Positions 53,681 to 62,899 of a stretch of 64,000 bases of DNA are shown here, one piece after another. The stretch is from contig DATJUT010000050.1 in NCBI GenBank assembly GCA_035502185.1, forward strand, positions 42,905 to 106,904, in the 5' to 3' direction. The position numbers and the translations under genes are program-made. Numbering within the stretch: position 1 is the stretch's first letter; every line of letters begins with the position of its first letter. This DNA is from Gemmatimonadales bacterium. GTDB taxonomy: Bacteria > Gemmatimonadota > Gemmatimonadetes > Gemmatimonadales > JACORV01. The notes under the pieces are model-generated. The model saw only the letters and a program-made list of their open reading frames with translations. It was not told where the DNA came from and searched no databases.

Positions 53681-54825
53681 GCGGTCGCCCCGAGCGCCTC
53701 CTCGTACACGCGGACGGTCTGCTCGGCGGCGCGCCGCCAGGTGTAGAACGGCGCGCGCTCGCGTGCCCGGGCGGCCAGGCTCTCGCGCAGCGCGCGATCC
53801 GACGCGAGGCGCCGCATCGCGGCCGCCAGGGCGCCGGCGTTGTCGGGCGGGAACGGCAGGCCGGCGTCGCCCGCGATCTCCGGCAGCGAGCCGCCGGTCG
53901 AGATGAGCGACGGCGTCCCCATGTGCATCGCCTCCACCACCGGGAGGCCGAAGCCCTCCAGCCACGACGGCAGCACCAGCGCCAGGGCGCCCGCGTACAG
54001 CGCCGCGAGCCGCGCGTCGTCCATCCCGCCGAGGAACCGCATCCACGCCTTCACGCCCGAGCGGATGGCGCCGCGCCTGAGCGTGTCGGCCCCCGGGCCA
54101 CCCTCGCCCACCAGCGCCACGGTCGCGCGCCGCTCCGGCGGCTGCATCCCGAGGGCCTCGACGATGGCGCCGAGGTTCTTCCGGTCGTCGAACCCGCCCA
54201 CGTAGAGGAAATACGGGTCCTTCAGGTCGAACTCGGCGCGCACCGCCGACACGCGCGCCGGCTCGGGCGCCAGGTCGAACGCGGGTGCCGCGCCCTCGAC
54301 CGTCACCGCGATCCGCTCGCGCTCGACGCCGAGGTGGCGCGCGATGCTGCCGGCCGTCCACTCCGAGACGGCGATGATGCGCCGGGTCTTCCGCAGCACC
54401 AGCCACTGCTCCATCTCGTGGCGCGCCGCGGCCCTCAGGCCGCCGTGCACGGCGAGCTCGGGGCGCTCCCGGTCGGCGAGGTCGTGGATCGTGGCCACCA
54501 CCGGGCAGGGCGAGTGCCACGGCACGCCCCAGTGCGCGGGCGCGTGGAACAGCTCGATGTGCTCGCGCCGCAGCGCGCCGGGGAGCCAGCGGTGCTGCCA
54601 CAGCGCCTGGGGGCGCACGAAGCGCAGCACGCGCGGAATCTGATCGAGGCCGTGGACGGGGTGGATCGGCGCATCGGAGAACAGCACCGGCTCGACCCGC
54701 CCCGACGCCGCCAGCGCGCGCACCAGCTCGGCCGTGTAGCGGTTGAAGCCGCGCCGGTCGGGGCCGGCCAGCAGCCGGGCGTTGATGCCCACTCGCAGGG
54801 GCGAGCCGTCGCGGCGCGCGGTCAT
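53677..54825 (-). CDS. Glycosyltransferase family 4
   Basis: 382 residues. GT-B fold: N-terminal LRVGINARLLAGPDRRGFNRYTAELVRAL (glycine-rich loop, mannosyltransferase-like), IHDLAD, VSEWTAGSIARHLGV; C-terminal nucleotide-sugar site DPYFLYVGGFDDRKNLGAIVEAL and the EX7E region SWLEGFGLPVVEAMHMGTPSLIS. Transfers a sugar from a nucleotide donor during envelope glycan synthesis. It is the only gene of the cluster on the minus strand. TAGCAT lies 9 nt before the ATG. Confidence 0.9.
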   Translation of the reverse strand: MTARRDGSPLRVGINARLLAGPDRRGFNRYTAELVRALAASGRVEPVLFSDAPIHPVHGLDQIPRVLRFVRPQALWQHRWLPGALRREHIELFHAPAHWGVPWHSPCPVVATIHDLADRERPELAVHGGLRAAARHEMEQWLVLRKTRRIIAVSEWTAGSIARHLGVERERIAVTVEGAAPAFDLAPEPARVSAVRAEFDLKDPYFLYVGGFDDRKNLGAIVEALGMQPPERRATVALVGEGGPGADTLRRGAIRSGVKAWMRFLGGMDDARLAALYAGALALVLPSWLEGFGLPVVEAMHMGTPSLISTGGSLPEIAGDAGLPFPPDNAGALAAAMRRLASDRALRESLAARARERAPFYTWRRAAEQTVRVYEEALGATA

Positions 54826-54885
54826 GCGCCGCTAATGCTAGCGCGCTCTGGCGCGATCCGCCAAAAGGGCCTACGATGACTGCCC
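54826..54885. promoter_or_regulatory. Divergent promoter region with two start-proximal -10 boxes
   Basis: The 60-nt gap between divergent genes has TAGCAT (minus strand, 54835-54840) 9 nt before the ATG at 54825 and TACGAT (plus strand, 54872-54877) 8 nt before the GTG at 54886. Neither gene has a Shine-Dalgarno. Both spacings fit leaderless transcripts. Confidence 0.45.
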
Positions 54886-55773
54886 GTGGAAGCCGAGCCG
54901 CTCGAGTCGAGTCCGCCTGCGCCGGGCGCCCGCCCCGGGACGTTCGCGGCCCGGGTGGCGAGGAGAACGGCGGCCTCACCGCGGTGGTGGGCGGTGGTGG
55001 GCTCCCGGCTGGTGCGGCTGGGCGAGCTGCTGCGTCGCAGCAGACTGGACGCCACCCGGGAGGCCGAGGCGGCGCTGGCCGGATCGCCGGCGCTCGCCGC
55101 GCGCATGGTGCTCGACGGTCCCTTCCGGGGGATGCGATACCCTGCGCCGCGCGCGTTCGGCAGCATGCTGTACCCGAAGCTGGTGGGCAGCTACGAGTGC
55201 GAGCTGCACCCCTGGCTCGAGCAGCTGCGCCGCCGACCGTACGCCCACGTGATGGACATCGGCTGCGCCGAGGGCTACTACGCCGTCGGGCTGGCGCTGC
55301 TGTGGCCGGCCGCCCAGGTGCACGCCCACGACTCCGATCCGGCGGCACTCGACGCCTGCCGCGAGACGGCGCGCGCCAACGGCGTCCTCGACCGGCTGCA
55401 CCTGGGGGGCGCCGTCTCCGCCGAGGACCTCGGGCGCTTCGGCGCCCTGGCGGACGGTCTCATCGTCTGTGATTGCGAGGGGTGCGAGCTGTCGCTCTTC
55501 ACCCCGCCCGTCGTGGAGCGGCTGGCCGGGTGCGACGTGATCGTGGAGCTGCACGACTTCATCGATCCGACGATCTCCTCCACCCTCGTCGAGCGGTTCC
55601 GGCCCAGCCATGCGGTGCACACCGTGCGGACCGCGCGGCGCCATCCGGGCCGGTTCGCGGCGCTCCGCGGACTCTCCCCGCTGGCCCGCGAGCTGGCCAT
55701 GGCGGAGCAACGCCCCGGACCGATGGAATGGCTGCTGGCCAGGTCGCGCCCCGGAGCGCGCACCCCGGGATGA
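54886..55773 (+). CDS. FkbM-like SAM-dependent methyltransferase
   Basis: 295 residues from GTG 54886. The SAM-binding loop is HVMDIGCAEGYYAVGLALLWPAAQVHAHDSDPAAL (residues ~122-156) and the later GLIVCDCEGCELSLF resembles the DVEGxE motif of FkbM methyltransferases. An N-terminal helical region of about 110 residues has no recognised domain. It likely methylates a sugar or lipid-linked glycan, judging from the flippase gene 13 nt downstream. Confidence 0.8.
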   Translation: MEAEPLESSPPAPGARPGTFAARVARRTAASPRWWAVVGSRLVRLGELLRRSRLDATREAEAALAGSPALAARMVLDGPFRGMRYPAPRAFGSMLYPKLVGSYECELHPWLEQLRRRPYAHVMDIGCAEGYYAVGLALLWPAAQVHAHDSDPAALDACRETARANGVLDRLHLGGAVSAEDLGRFGALADGLIVCDCEGCELSLFTPPVVERLAGCDVIVELHDFIDPTISSTLVERFRPSHAVHTVRTARRHPGRFAALRGLSPLARELAMAEQRPGPMEWLLARSRPGARTPG

Positions 55774-55785
55774 GCGCCCCCCGGC

Positions 55786-57234
55786 GTGGCTGACCCCGGG
55801 ATCGAGCGCCGCGCCGCCCGGATGACCGCCGTGGCGAGCGTGCGCCAGGTGCTCGCGCTGCCGCTCGGGCTGCTGTCCGCCATCACCGTCGCCCGTCTCT
55901 ACGCGCCGGCCGACCTCGGGCGCTTCGGCATCCTCGCCTTCGTCGTCTCGATTCCCGCGCTGGTGGGCGACTTCGGGCTCTCCCAGGCGTTCGTGCGCCA
56001 GAAGGACGACCCGGCCGCCGGCGACCTTTCGCTCGCCTCGTCGCTGCAGCTGTGGGTCGCGGTGCTGGCGTTCCCCGTCATCGCCGTCGCCGCCGGCGCC
56101 GAGGTCCGGGGCGCGCCGTCGTGGCTCCCGCTGGCGGTGCTGCTCTACCTGCCCACCCTGCTCGGCGCCGCGGCGCTCCGCGCCAACGTCCTGGTGCAGC
56201 GCCGCCTCGACTTCGCGCGGCTCGCAGTCCTCGACCTGGTGCAGCAGGTCGCCTACATCACGATCCTCGCCACGCTGGGGTTCCTGCGTGCCGGGGTGGC
56301 CGGCCTGGTGGCCGCCACCGCGCTGACGCAGGCCGCCCGCCAGGTCGTCCTCGCCTGGTGGTATCCGGTCCGCCCGCGCGCCCTCCCGCGCCTCGGCCGG
56401 CTCCGCGAGGTGATCCGGAGCGGCCTGCCCCTCCACCTCACCGGCATCGTGTCCGGCTTTCACGCCGGCATGGTGAACTGGCTGGGGACGCCGCTGTTCG
56501 GCCCGGTGGGCGTGGGCTACCTGCGGTGGAGCCTGGACATGACCAGCCGCGTGGGCATCGGCCTCGCGCACGCGATCGGCCAGGTGGTCTTCCCCACGGT
56601 CGCGCTGATCCAGGACGACGCCGTGCGCCTGGGCCGGGTGCTCGCGCGCGCCGTCCGCTACAACGCGCTCCTCATCGGCTTCCCGCTCGCGCTGCTGGCC
56701 GGCCTCGCCACGCCGGTCATCACCGCCGTCTTCGGCGGCCGCTGGCTGCCGGCGACGCTCGCGCTGCGGATCTTCGCGCTCCACATGACCGCCGGCGCGG
56801 TGCTGATCCCGCTCGACGCCGCGGTCCGCGTGGTGCGGCCGGCGCTGTGGTCGCTCGGCATCATCCTGGCATACCTCGCGGTCGAGGTCGGGCTGGCGCT
56901 CGCCCTCGCCGGCCCGCTCGGCATCGTCGCCATTCCGGTGGCGCACCTGGCGGCCACGGTCCCGCTGGTCGTGGTGCTGCGGGCGCTGCTGCCGGCGGCG
57001 GCGCGGCCCGCCTGGCTCGACAACGTCGTGCTGCCCCTCGTCGCGCTCGCGGCGACGTTCGCCGCCAGCTTCTGGGTGGCGGGCGCGCTGGCGCCCTGGC
57101 CGGCGCTGTTCGCCGGCTGCGCCGCCGGCGCGGTCGCCGCCGCGGCCGCCGTGTACCTGCTCGGCCGCCGCACCATCTGGCCCGAGCTGGTGCGGGACCT
57201 GCGGCACCTGGCGCCCGCCCGGTCCGGGGCCTGA
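55786..57234 (+). CDS. Lipid-linked oligosaccharide flippase (Wzx/MOP superfamily)
   Basis: 482 residues from GTG 55786, with 12-14 hydrophobic helices. Start of the polysaccharide-synthase type: VASVRQVLALPLGLLSAITVARLYAPADLGRFGILAFVVSIPALVGDFGLSQAFVRQ; the second half has GVGYLRWSLDMTSRVGIGLAHAIGQVVFPTVALIQDD. Flips undecaprenyl-linked glycan units across the inner membrane. The stop overlaps the next gene (TGATG). Confidence 0.9.
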   Translation: MADPGIERRAARMTAVASVRQVLALPLGLLSAITVARLYAPADLGRFGILAFVVSIPALVGDFGLSQAFVRQKDDPAAGDLSLASSLQLWVAVLAFPVIAVAAGAEVRGAPSWLPLAVLLYLPTLLGAAALRANVLVQRRLDFARLAVLDLVQQVAYITILATLGFLRAGVAGLVAATALTQAARQVVLAWWYPVRPRALPRLGRLREVIRSGLPLHLTGIVSGFHAGMVNWLGTPLFGPVGVGYLRWSLDMTSRVGIGLAHAIGQVVFPTVALIQDDAVRLGRVLARAVRYNALLIGFPLALLAGLATPVITAVFGGRWLPATLALRIFALHMTAGAVLIPLDAAVRVVRPALWSLGIILAYLAVEVGLALALAGPLGIVAIPVAHLAATVPLVVVLRALLPAAARPAWLDNVVLPLVALAATFAASFWVAGALAPWPALFAGCAAGAVAAAAAVYLLGRRTIWPELVRDLRHLAPARSGA

Positions 57235-58505
57235 TGCGCGTCCTCGTCCTCTCGGACCTGTATCCGCCGGTGAGCCTCGGGGGCTACGAGGTCGCCGCGC
57301 GCGAGGTCGCGGAGGCGCTCGCCGCGCGCGGCCACGCGGTGTGGGTGCTCACCGGCGACGCCGGCGCGGCCAGCGGAGCCGCGGCCGAGCCGCGGGTCGC
57401 CCGCGTGCTGCGCTCGCGGATGGGCACGACGCCCGGCGTGCTCGGCCTGGGCGGCGAGGCGCGCCGGCAGGCGGCCGACCGCGCGGCGGTCGAGCGGCTG
57501 CTCGCCGAGGCGCGCCCGGACGTCGTCTTCCTCTGGAACACCGGCGGCGTGTCGCACCAGGTGTTGAGCCGCCTGATGAACGGGCCGGTGCCGACGGTGA
57601 TCTACGTGTTCGGCGACTGGCCGCTCCGGAAGTTCGTGGATCCGGCCGACCTCGATCCCTGGGCGGGGATCTTCGCGCCCCGGCCCGAGCCGAGCTGGCG
57701 CCGCGCGGCGCGCCGGGTGTTCGCCGGCCTCGCGCGCCTCCGTGGCGTGGCCACGGAGGCCGCGCCGCTGCGGTTCGACCACCTCGAGTACGGCTCGCGC
57801 TTCATGATGGACCTGCTGCACCGCAGCGGCTTCACGGCCGCAGGCACGGAGCGGCTGGTCTATTACGGACTGTTCGGCGACTACGCGCGCGCCGCGGACG
57901 AGGCGCCCGCGCCGCGCGGCGCCGGCGGACGGGAGATCCTGTTCGTCGGCCGCCTGTGGGAGGCCAAGGGCGTGCACACCGTCGTCGAGGCGCTGGGCGC
58001 GTTGCGCCGGCGAGGCGAGAGCGGGGTGACGCTCACGGTGGCCGGTCCCGAAGAGCAGCTGGACTACGTCGCGGCACTGCGCCGCCGGGCGGACCAGCTG
58101 GGAGTGGCCGCCCAAGTACGGTGGGCGGGCGCCGTTCCGCGCGAGAAGCTGCTACCGCTCTACCGCGCGCATGACGTGCTGGTGTTCGCGTCGGAGTACG
58201 ACGAGCCGTTTGGCATCGTCCAGCTCGAGGCGATGGCGGCGGGATGCGTGGTGGTGGGCACCGGCACGGGCGGCAGCTCGGAGATCCTCGAACGCGACCG
58301 GAATGCCCTGCTCTTCCGGGCGGGCGACGCTGGCGACCTGGCCGACCGGCTGGCGTTTCTGTTCGGAAATGCGCCGCTGCGCGAGCGGCTGCGGGAAGGC
58401 GGCAAGGCCACCGTGCGCGAGCGGTTCCTCGGCGCGCGGATGGTGGACGAGGTCGAGGCGCACCTCGCCGAGATCGTGCGGACGCGGCGGCGGGTGAGCG
58501 CGTGA
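57234..58505 (+). CDS. Glycosyltransferase family 4
   Basis: 423 residues. Starts MRVLVLSDLYPPVSLGGYEVAAREVAEALAARGH, the classic GT4 N-terminus; the C-terminal domain has REILFVGRLWEAKGVHTVVEAL and the EX7E block YDEPFGIVQLEAMAAGCVVVGTGTGGSSEIL. An insert around residues 120-215 separates the two domains. Cytosolic face of the inner membrane, glycan assembly; donor and acceptor unknown. Confidence 0.92.
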   Translation: MRVLVLSDLYPPVSLGGYEVAAREVAEALAARGHAVWVLTGDAGAASGAAAEPRVARVLRSRMGTTPGVLGLGGEARRQAADRAAVERLLAEARPDVVFLWNTGGVSHQVLSRLMNGPVPTVIYVFGDWPLRKFVDPADLDPWAGIFAPRPEPSWRRAARRVFAGLARLRGVATEAAPLRFDHLEYGSRFMMDLLHRSGFTAAGTERLVYYGLFGDYARAADEAPAPRGAGGREILFVGRLWEAKGVHTVVEALGALRRRGESGVTLTVAGPEEQLDYVAALRRRADQLGVAAQVRWAGAVPREKLLPLYRAHDVLVFASEYDEPFGIVQLEAMAAGCVVVGTGTGGSSEILERDRNALLFRAGDAGDLADRLAFLFGNAPLRERLREGGKATVRERFLGARMVDEVEAHLAEIVRTRRRVSA

Positions 58506-59146
58506 GCGGCCCGCTCGCTGCGGCCTGGCGCCGGCTCCGGCTCGAGCTGGTGGTGGCCTACGTGCACCGGCGAACGCTGCTCACGCGGCGGCACGCGATC
58601 GCGGCGCTGAACACGGGCGGCGGCCTCAGGCTGCACCTCGGATCGGGCGACCGGCTGCGGACGGGCTGGGTGAACGTGGACATCCACCCGGCCGCCGACC
58701 TCCGGCTGGACGTGCGTCGCGCCTGGCCGTTCGCCGACGGATCGGCCGGGGAGGTCTACGCGGAGCACCTGTTCGAGCACCTCGCGTGGCCGGCGGAGAC
58801 CGCGCACTTCCTCGCGGAGGCGCGGCGGGTGCTCCACGGCGGGGGCGTGCTGCGCCTCAGCGTCCCGGATCTCGCCCGTCACGTGCGCGCCTACGTCGAC
58901 GGCGACGCCGCGTTCGCCGGCGCGTTCGCGCCGTTCCTTCCGCCGGGAGCGGTGACCCGCGCCGACGCCCTCAACCACCACTTCCGGCAGGACGGCGAGC
59001 ACCTCTACGCCTACGACGCCGAGACGCTCGCCGAGCGGCTGCGCGCCGCGGGCTTCGCGGATCCGCGCGCCGTCGCCCCGTCGCGGGAGTACGAGCAGGC
59101 GGCGCGCGACTTCGAGAGCCTGGTGATGACGGCGCGGCGCCCGTGA
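58502..59146 (+). CDS. SAM-dependent methyltransferase (type 11-like)
   Basis: 214 residues from GTG 58502 (GTGA overlap). Motif I is LRLHLGSGDRLRTGWVNVDIHP, then VYAEHLFEHLAWPAETAHFLAEARRVLHGGGVLRLSVPDLARHVRAY, the layout of small methyltransferases found in polysaccharide clusters. The absent long N-terminus and the conserved EHLFEH are typical. Substrate unknown, presumably a sugar. Confidence 0.86.
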   Translation: MSGPLAAAWRRLRLELVVAYVHRRTLLTRRHAIAALNTGGGLRLHLGSGDRLRTGWVNVDIHPAADLRLDVRRAWPFADGSAGEVYAEHLFEHLAWPAETAHFLAEARRVLHGGGVLRLSVPDLARHVRAYVDGDAAFAGAFAPFLPPGAVTRADALNHHFRQDGEHLYAYDAETLAERLRAAGFADPRAVAPSREYEQAARDFESLVMTARRP

Positions 59147-60285
59147 AGATCTGGGTCGTGCCGGCCGTGCCCAACACGCCGCTGCGGCACCGGGCGGCGG
59201 ACATCGCGCTCGCGCTCGGCGCGCGGCATCGCGTCACCATCCTCTACGGCGAGCGCCAGCCGTCGGGCCTCGGCCTCGCGGGCAAGCTGCTGTGGCACCT
59301 GCGCCAGGCATTCACCACCGCGCGCCGCCCGCTCGGCCCGGGCGTCACGGCCCGGCGGCTCCCCTCCCTGCCGCGCTGGCCCGCGGCCTCCCGCGCCTGG
59401 CAGTCGCTGTGGCTCGCCGTATTCGCGCGCGCCGCCCGGGCGGAGGGGGTGGTCACGCAGAACACCGGGGAGGTGCGCGCACCGCGGCTTCGGCGCGTGC
59501 GCGTGGTGTACGATCTGCCCGACGACCACGTCGCGGGCCTCGAGCTGGCCTCACGCGGCGCGGCTGCCGGCGAGGTGCGGCGGTTCATCGCACGCGAGCT
59601 GCGGGGCGCGGCTGCCGTGACCGCCTCCTCGCGCGTGCTGATCGAGGTGCTCAAGCGGGAGTTCGGCCGCGACGCCCTGCTGGTGCCCAACGGCACCTGG
59701 GTGCGCCGGTTCCGGGACGCGGTGGCGCTCCCGACCGCGTCGCTGCGCGAGCGGCTGGCGCTGGGCCCGGGGCCCGTGATCGGATTCACCGGCGGGCTCG
59801 ACGGATGGCTGCTGGCCGGACTGCTGATCGAGACCTGGCGCACCGTGCGGCGCGCGCGGCCGACGGCACAGCTCCTGGTGGTGGGCGGCGGCGAGCGCGC
59901 GGGCGAGCTGAGAGACGCCGGCGCCGGCGTGACCGTCACCGGGTTCGTCGCCCCCGACGAGGTGCCGGCGCACGTCGCGCTGTTCGACGTCGGCGTGGTT
60001 CCGTTCGCGCGGAACGCGCTCACCGACGCGATGCTGCCGATCAAGGTGTTCGACTGCGCCGCCGCGCGGAAGCCGGTGGTGAGCACACCGCTCGGCGCGT
60101 ACGCGGGCGAGGACCTGCCGTTCCTGCGGATCGCGGCCCCGGCGACCGGGGAGTTCGCCGCCGCGGTGCTGGCGTCGCTCGACGCCGGCTGGCAGGCCGC
60201 CTGGGACGCGGCGGTGGACCGGTACGACTGGGACCGGCTGGTCGTGCCCCTCGAGCGGCTGCTGACCGGAGCGCCCACTCCGTGA
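59143..60285 (+). CDS. Glycosyltransferase (GT4-like)
   Basis: 380 residues from GTG 59143 (GTGA overlap). N-terminal half weakly conserved (VKIWVVPAVPNTPLRHRAADIALALG); the C-terminal half has VPNGTWVRRF, PVIGFTGGLDGWLLAGLLIETWRTV, LLVVGGGER, and FARNALTDAMLPIKVFDCAAARKPVVSTPLGAY, the pattern of bacterial 'family 1' transferases where PIKVFDCAA replaces EX7E. Likely adds a sugar to the same glycan. Confidence 0.85.
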   Translation: MKIWVVPAVPNTPLRHRAADIALALGARHRVTILYGERQPSGLGLAGKLLWHLRQAFTTARRPLGPGVTARRLPSLPRWPAASRAWQSLWLAVFARAARAEGVVTQNTGEVRAPRLRRVRVVYDLPDDHVAGLELASRGAAAGEVRRFIARELRGAAAVTASSRVLIEVLKREFGRDALLVPNGTWVRRFRDAVALPTASLRERLALGPGPVIGFTGGLDGWLLAGLLIETWRTVRRARPTAQLLVVGGGERAGELRDAGAGVTVTGFVAPDEVPAHVALFDVGVVPFARNALTDAMLPIKVFDCAAARKPVVSTPLGAYAGEDLPFLRIAAPATGEFAAAVLASLDAGWQAAWDAAVDRYDWDRLVVPLERLLTGAPTP

Positions 60286-60298
60286 CGGCGAGCGCCGC

Positions 60299-61483
60299 GT
60301 GAAAGTCCTGGCGTTGCTCTCCGACAACCCGTGGCCGCCGAACACCGGCTCGCGCGTCCGCAACGCGTACCTCTGGCCGGAGCTCCAGCGCCTCGGCGTC
60401 GAGGTCAGGCTGCTCGCGCTCGACCAGGGCCACGGGCCCATCGTCCGCAACCACGCCGCCGACGCGGGCGGGCGCACCGAGGTCGAGCTGCACACGCTCG
60501 ACCGCGAGCGCCTGCCGCTCCGCGCCTGGCACGCGCTGACGCGCAGCTACCACCAGTGGCCGGTCTCGAGCTCGCTCCGGCAACGGGTGCACGAGTTCAT
60601 GCACGGGTGGCACCCCGACGTGATCCACGCCGAGGAGCTGCGGATGGCGGCGTACCTGCCGGACCGCAGCCACCTGCCCCGGTCGCTCCGCACGATGACC
60701 CTCCACAACGTGGAGTCGGACCTCCTGCGGCAGACCGGCTCCACGGCGGTGCGCCGCGGCCGCCCGCTGGTCGAGCTGCTGCACCGCGCTTCGCTGGCGC
60801 GGTTCGAGCGGGAAGCCGTCCTCGGCGCCGACCTGGCGTTCGCATACTCGGCGGCCGATCTCGCCCGCTACCGCCAGCTCGTGCCCGGCGGCCGCTGGGC
60901 CGCGACCCGGAACGGCACCCACGCGGCCGCGATCACGCCGGCCCCGCCGCCGACCCCGCCGGCCGTGCTGCTCCTCGGGTCGCTCGGCTACGCGCCCAAC
61001 GTGCAGGGGCTGTACTGGTTCCTCGATCACGTGCTGCCGCTGCTGCCGCGCGGGGTCGCCGTCACCATCGCCGGCTCGCGCGCCCCCGACGAGGTGCGGC
61101 GCCGGCTCGCGCGCGCCCCCGTGCGCTTCGAGGATTCGCCCGAGGACGTGGCGCCGCTCTACGCGGCCCACGCGCTGTGCGTGGTGCCCGTCTTCCAGGG
61201 CAGCGGCACGCGGGGCAAGATCCTCGAGGCGCTGGCCTACGAGCGCGCCGTGGTGACCACCACGCCGGGCGTGGGCGGGCTCGAGCTGTCGGAGGGTGAG
61301 GGCTTCGTGCTGGCCGACGACGCCGAACGGTTCGCGGCGCAGCTCGCGCGGCTCGTCGCGGCGCCGGACGAGCGAGCGGCGCTCGCGCGGCGCGGGCGCG
61401 CGGCGGTGCTCGAGCGTTACGACTGGTCCGCCGTGGCCGGGGACCTCCTGGCGGCCTGGTCGTCCCGGACGGCGCACCGCTGA
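60299..61483 (+). CDS. Glycosyltransferase (GT4-like)
   Basis: 394 residues from GTG 60299. N-terminus MKVLALLSDNPWPPNTGSRVRNAYLWPELQRLG is the sugar-transferase PEP-CTERM/Wec-like start; TMTLHNVESDLLRQ and LGYAPNVQGLYWFLDHVLPLLP are typical, with the C-terminal VVPVFQGSGTRGKILEALAYERAVVTTTPGVGGL holding the EX7E-like residues. Its stop overlaps the GT9 start as TGATG. Confidence 0.88.
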   Translation: MKVLALLSDNPWPPNTGSRVRNAYLWPELQRLGVEVRLLALDQGHGPIVRNHAADAGGRTEVELHTLDRERLPLRAWHALTRSYHQWPVSSSLRQRVHEFMHGWHPDVIHAEELRMAAYLPDRSHLPRSLRTMTLHNVESDLLRQTGSTAVRRGRPLVELLHRASLARFEREAVLGADLAFAYSAADLARYRQLVPGGRWAATRNGTHAAAITPAPPPTPPAVLLLGSLGYAPNVQGLYWFLDHVLPLLPRGVAVTIAGSRAPDEVRRRLARAPVRFEDSPEDVAPLYAAHALCVVPVFQGSGTRGKILEALAYERAVVTTTPGVGGLELSEGEGFVLADDAERFAAQLARLVAAPDERAALARRGRAAVLERYDWSAVAGDLLAAWSSRTAHR

Positions 61484-62601
61484 TGCACGTCGCCCTGATC
61501 AAGCTCGGTGCCCTGGGCGACGTCGTGCGCACCACGTCGCTGGTGCCGGGGCTCAAGCGCCTCGACCCCGCGCTGGAGCTGACCTGGATCACCGACGCCG
61601 CCGCGGTCCCGCTGATCGGCTACCACGGCGACGTGCGCTTCGTGCGCACGCCGGACGAGCCCGGCGCCTGGCGCGAGACCCAGTTCGACTGGGTCATCTC
61701 GCTCGACGACAGCCGGGTGGCCTGCCACCTCGCGAGCCTGCTCAGGTCGCTGCAGCTCTCCGGCGCCTACCGCGCGGCGGACGGCAGCCTGCGCTACACG
61801 CCCGACCTCGAGGAGTGGTTCGGGATGGGGCTGCTGCGCTCCGAGGAGGACGGCGGGCTCGCCGAGGCCAACCGGCGCAAGCAGGCGAACGCGCGCACCT
61901 TCGGCCAGATCCTCTTCGACGGGCTGCGCCTGGCCGGGCCGGTCGAGCGGCCGCTGGTGCAGATCCCGCCGGCGGCGCGCCTCGAGGCGGACCGGGTCCT
62001 GATGGACCTCGCCGCGCAGACCGGCACGGACCTCGGCGGAGAGCGTCGCGCGAAGGTGGTCGCGCTCAACACCGGCGCCGGCACGCGGTGGAAGTACAAG
62101 AGCTGGGGCGAGGACGACACCGCGCAGCTGGCCGCCCGGCTGCACGACGAGCTGGGCGCCGCGGTGATCCTCACGGGCGGCGTGGAGGAGGCGGTGCGCA
62201 ACGCGCGGATCGTGGCCGCCGCCGACCGGCCGGGCGTGCTGGCGGCGCCGCTCCTGCCGGACCTGCTGGTGTTCACCGCGCTGCTGGGCCGGTGCGACGC
62301 CGTGGTGACCAGCGACTCGCTCGCGATGCACCTGGCGCTGTCGCAGGGCGTGAGCACCATCGCCTTCTTCGGCCCGACCTCCGACGCCGAGATCGACCTG
62401 TTCGGCCTCGGCGAGAAGGTCGTCACGCCGCTGCCCTGTCGCCGCTGCTACCTCCAGGACTGCGAGGTGCGCCCGCACTGCATGCAGAGCATCGGCGTCG
62501 CGCGGCTGTTCGACGCGACGGCGCGCTGGCTGAGCCGGTCCCGGTGGTCGCGACCCTCCGGGCCGTCGGGGAGGGTGAGCGGCGCCGACCGGGCACCGTA
62601 G
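61483..62601 (+). CDS. Glycosyltransferase family 9 (heptosyltransferase-like)
   Basis: 372 residues. N-terminus MHVALIKLGALGDVVRTTSLVPGLKRLDP is the ADP-heptose:LPS heptosyltransferase signature, with VALNTGAGTRWKYKSWGED and the C-terminal VVTSDSLAMHLALSQGVSTIAFFGPTSDAEIDLFG. A cysteine-rich stretch CRRCYLQDCEVRPHCMQ near the end is also frequent in this family. Together with the heptose-7-phosphate kinase it suggests that this cluster builds or decorates an LPS core. Confidence 0.92.
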   Translation: MHVALIKLGALGDVVRTTSLVPGLKRLDPALELTWITDAAAVPLIGYHGDVRFVRTPDEPGAWRETQFDWVISLDDSRVACHLASLLRSLQLSGAYRAADGSLRYTPDLEEWFGMGLLRSEEDGGLAEANRRKQANARTFGQILFDGLRLAGPVERPLVQIPPAARLEADRVLMDLAAQTGTDLGGERRAKVVALNTGAGTRWKYKSWGEDDTAQLAARLHDELGAAVILTGGVEEAVRNARIVAAADRPGVLAAPLLPDLLVFTALLGRCDAVVTSDSLAMHLALSQGVSTIAFFGPTSDAEIDLFGLGEKVVTPLPCRRCYLQDCEVRPHCMQSIGVARLFDATARWLSRSRWSRPSGPSGRVSGADRAP

Positions 62602-62642
62602 GCGTTCCGGCGTTCGCGCCGCGACGGAGCCGCCGGCCGGTC

Positions 62643-62671
62643 TTGTCGCGCCCTGGCGGCGGCCCCAGATT
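62643..62671 (+). promoter_or_regulatory. Possible tRNA-Ile promoter
   Basis: TTGTCG (62643-62648), 17-nt spacer and CAGATT (62666-62671), ending 9 nt before the tRNA. Weak match. Confidence 0.3.
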
Positions 62672-62680
62672 GCCCGGCAC

Positions 62681-62754
62681 GGGCCCTTAGCTCAGATGGT
62701 TAGAGCGGCGGACTCATAATCCGTTGGTCGGTGGTTCGATCCCACCAGGGCCCA
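62681..62754 (+). tRNA. tRNA-Ile2 (anticodon CAT, to be modified to lysidine)
   Basis: 74 nt. Acceptor GGGCCCT/AGGGCCC, discriminator A, D-arm TTAGCTCAGATGGTTAGAGC, anticodon arm GCGGACTCATAATCCGT with CAT in the loop, T-arm GGTGGTTCGATCCCACC. The CTTAGCTCAG and TTGGTCG context is closer to AUA-reading tRNA-Ile2 than to elongator or initiator Met tRNA; the TilS lysidine modification is assumed. No encoded CCA. Its 3' 42 nt are duplicated 959 bp downstream. Confidence 0.85.
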
Positions 62755-62756
62755 TT
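62713..62756 (+). repeat. Attachment-site-like direct repeat, tRNA copy
   Basis: 44 bp from the anticodon loop to 2 bp past the tRNA-Ile 3' end, identical to 63672-63715. Position within the tRNA is typical of tyrosine-integrase attachment sites. Confidence 0.8.
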
Positions 62757-62899
62757 CTCCCTTCCACAACGGTCAGCGGTATGCTCTCGGCGCAACCATG
62801 CGCGGCGGCGAGAGCATGCCGACTACGGCCCTCGCCATTGGCTGGCGAGTGGTTGGGCGCGGCGTACATTTGCCCGCGACCGCAATCCAGGAGGAAGGC

